Assembly (NCBI GenBank): GCA_937901915.1
Contig: CALGUD010000030.1
Span: forward strand, 1 to 64,000
Origin: an uncultured Flavobacteriaceae bacterium
GTDB lineage: Bacteria; Bacteroidota; Bacteroidia; Flavobacteriales; Flavobacteriaceae
DNA: 64,000 nt
Direction: 5' to 3'
Both the position numbers and the translations under genes were made by a program. This document shows positions 63,249-64,000 of this stretch, in pieces. The number at the start of each line of letters is the position of its first letter. Within the stretch, counting starts at the first letter, position 1. The notes beneath the pieces were generated by a model that ran no database searches, had not been told where the DNA came from, and saw only the letters and a list, made by a program, of their open reading frames with translations.

Positions 63249-64000
63249 ATGATAAAAATGGAGCAGACCATGCGTTGGTTTGGACCCCAGGACACAGTAA
63301 GCCTGCAAGATCTCAGGCAATGTGGTATAACCGGTATAGTTACCGCTTTACATCAAATTCCGGTAGGCGAAGTATGGACTGTTGAAGCCATACAGGAACG
63401 TCAACAAATAATACGGGATGCTGGATTAGAATGGACGGTTATTGAAAGCCTGCCCGTTCACGAAGACATTAAAAGAAAAGCAGGTGATTACGAGTTATAT
63501 ATAGAAAATTATAAAAAAAGCATGAAGAATGTTGCCCAATGTGGGATTAAGGTAATTACATATAACTTCATGCCAATATTAGACTGGTTACGCACCAATC
63601 ATGCCTTTACAAACTCAGACGGATCCAAAGCATTACGGTACGAAGAAAATGCTTTTTTATACTTTGATCTATATCTTTTAAATAGACCCGGGGCCGTTGC
63701 GGAATATACAGAGAAACAGAAAGAAAAGGCTCTTGCTTACGGAAGTAAACTTACAGATAAAGACAAAGAAATTCTTTTCAGGAATGTTTTACTTGGATTG
63801 CCTGGCAGTAAAGTAAATTTTACCCGGGAACAGGTCATGGTATTGCTGGATAATTACAAGGATATTAATGATGATAAGTTACGTGAAAATTTAATTCACT
63901 TTTTATCGGAAGTTGCACCTTTGGCGCAGGAACTGGGTGTGCAACTGGCAATTCATCCCGATGACCCTCCTTTTTCGGTTTTAGGACTGCCAAGGGTAGT
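63249..64000 (+). CDS. uxuA: Mannonate dehydratase (cut by the window edge)
   Basis: About 250 residues visible, no stop before the window ends. The sequence MRWFGPQDTVSLQDLRQCGI, GIVTALHQIPVGEVW, WTVIESLPVHEDIK, GIKVITYNFMPILDWLRT and ELGVQLAIHPDDPPF is the UxuA signature. Dehydrates D-mannonate to 2-keto-3-deoxygluconate, the substrate of kdgK in the opposite operon. ATGs at 63249 and 63258 are both possible starts; the second (MEQTMRWFG) resembles many relatives. 19 bases after the SDR gene. Confidence 0.93.
   Translation, partial: MIKMEQTMRWFGPQDTVSLQDLRQCGITGIVTALHQIPVGEVWTVEAIQERQQIIRDAGLEWTVIESLPVHEDIKRKAGDYELYIENYKKSMKNVAQCGIKVITYNFMPILDWLRTNHAFTNSDGSKALRYEENAFLYFDLYLLNRPGAVAEYTEKQKEKALAYGSKLTDKDKEILFRNVLLGLPGSKVNFTREQVMVLLDNYKDINDDKLRENLIHFLSEVAPLAQELGVQLAIHPDDPPFSVLGLPRV

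Overview
This 64 kb window reads as chromosomal DNA of a member of the Bacteroidota, most likely a Flavobacteriaceae species that degrades plant or algal polysaccharide. The evidence is low overall GC, a PorP/SprF-type (type IX secretion) membrane protein, BlaR1/M56 and BlaI signalling, lipobox-type signal peptides, weak Shine-Dalgarno sequences and one -7 box of the TAnnTTTG type. No species can be named from the sequence alone.

Layout. 1-4.2 kb: the E2 and E1 genes of 2-oxoglutarate dehydrogenase (minus strand). 4.3-9.4 kb: a small outer-membrane protein, a sugar-nucleotide pair (GalE and a DegT-type aminotransferase), divergent Kdo transferase (waaA) and an acidic lipoprotein. 9.5-15.5 kb: a secreted GH51 arabinofuranosidase and a 1198-residue fusion of a phosphatase-like domain, a central domain with kinase-like motifs and a BamA-type barrel. 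15.8-22 kb: a patchwork holding an MFS hexuronate-type transporter, a dedA pseudogene split by a 276-bp MITE-like element with terminal inverted repeats and a 4-bp target duplication, a K+/H+ antiporter, a gene fragment, a manganese catalase and tRNA-Leu(UAG). 22-25.2 kb: M20 dipeptidase, a DUF4407 membrane protein and a truncated GT2 protein. 25.6-31.4 kb: a tightly packed seven-gene signalling operon with CheY-like receiver, H-NOX, PAS histidine kinase, FIST/NosP-type sensor, second histidine kinase, Hpt protein and LytTR regulator. It looks like a two-input nitric-oxide-type phosphorelay and is the most interesting system here. 31.5-45 kb: housekeeping and small genes (MutS-like ATPase, PorP, HemW, RuvC, M56/BlaI pair, others), including a free-standing S23-type four-helix-bundle gene bracketed by ACTGAAC-like repeats.

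45.2-64 kb (end of window): a glucuronoxylan utilisation locus. Xylose is handled by a sodium:sugar symporter, XylA and XylB, with a divergent LacI-family regulator. Aldobiuronic and hexuronic acids are handled by GH67 alpha-glucuronidase, GH3 beta-xylosidase, UxaC, an SDR fructuronate-reductase candidate, UxuA (cut by the window edge), KDG kinase, KDPG aldolase and a TRAP transporter. Together these would cleave MeGlcA-decorated xylo-oligosaccharides and send xylose to the pentose phosphate pathway and glucuronate to pyruvate plus glyceraldehyde-3-phosphate. Two different LacI-type palindromes mark the xylose and glucuronate promoters. No SusC/SusD pair or endoxylanase lies inside the window.
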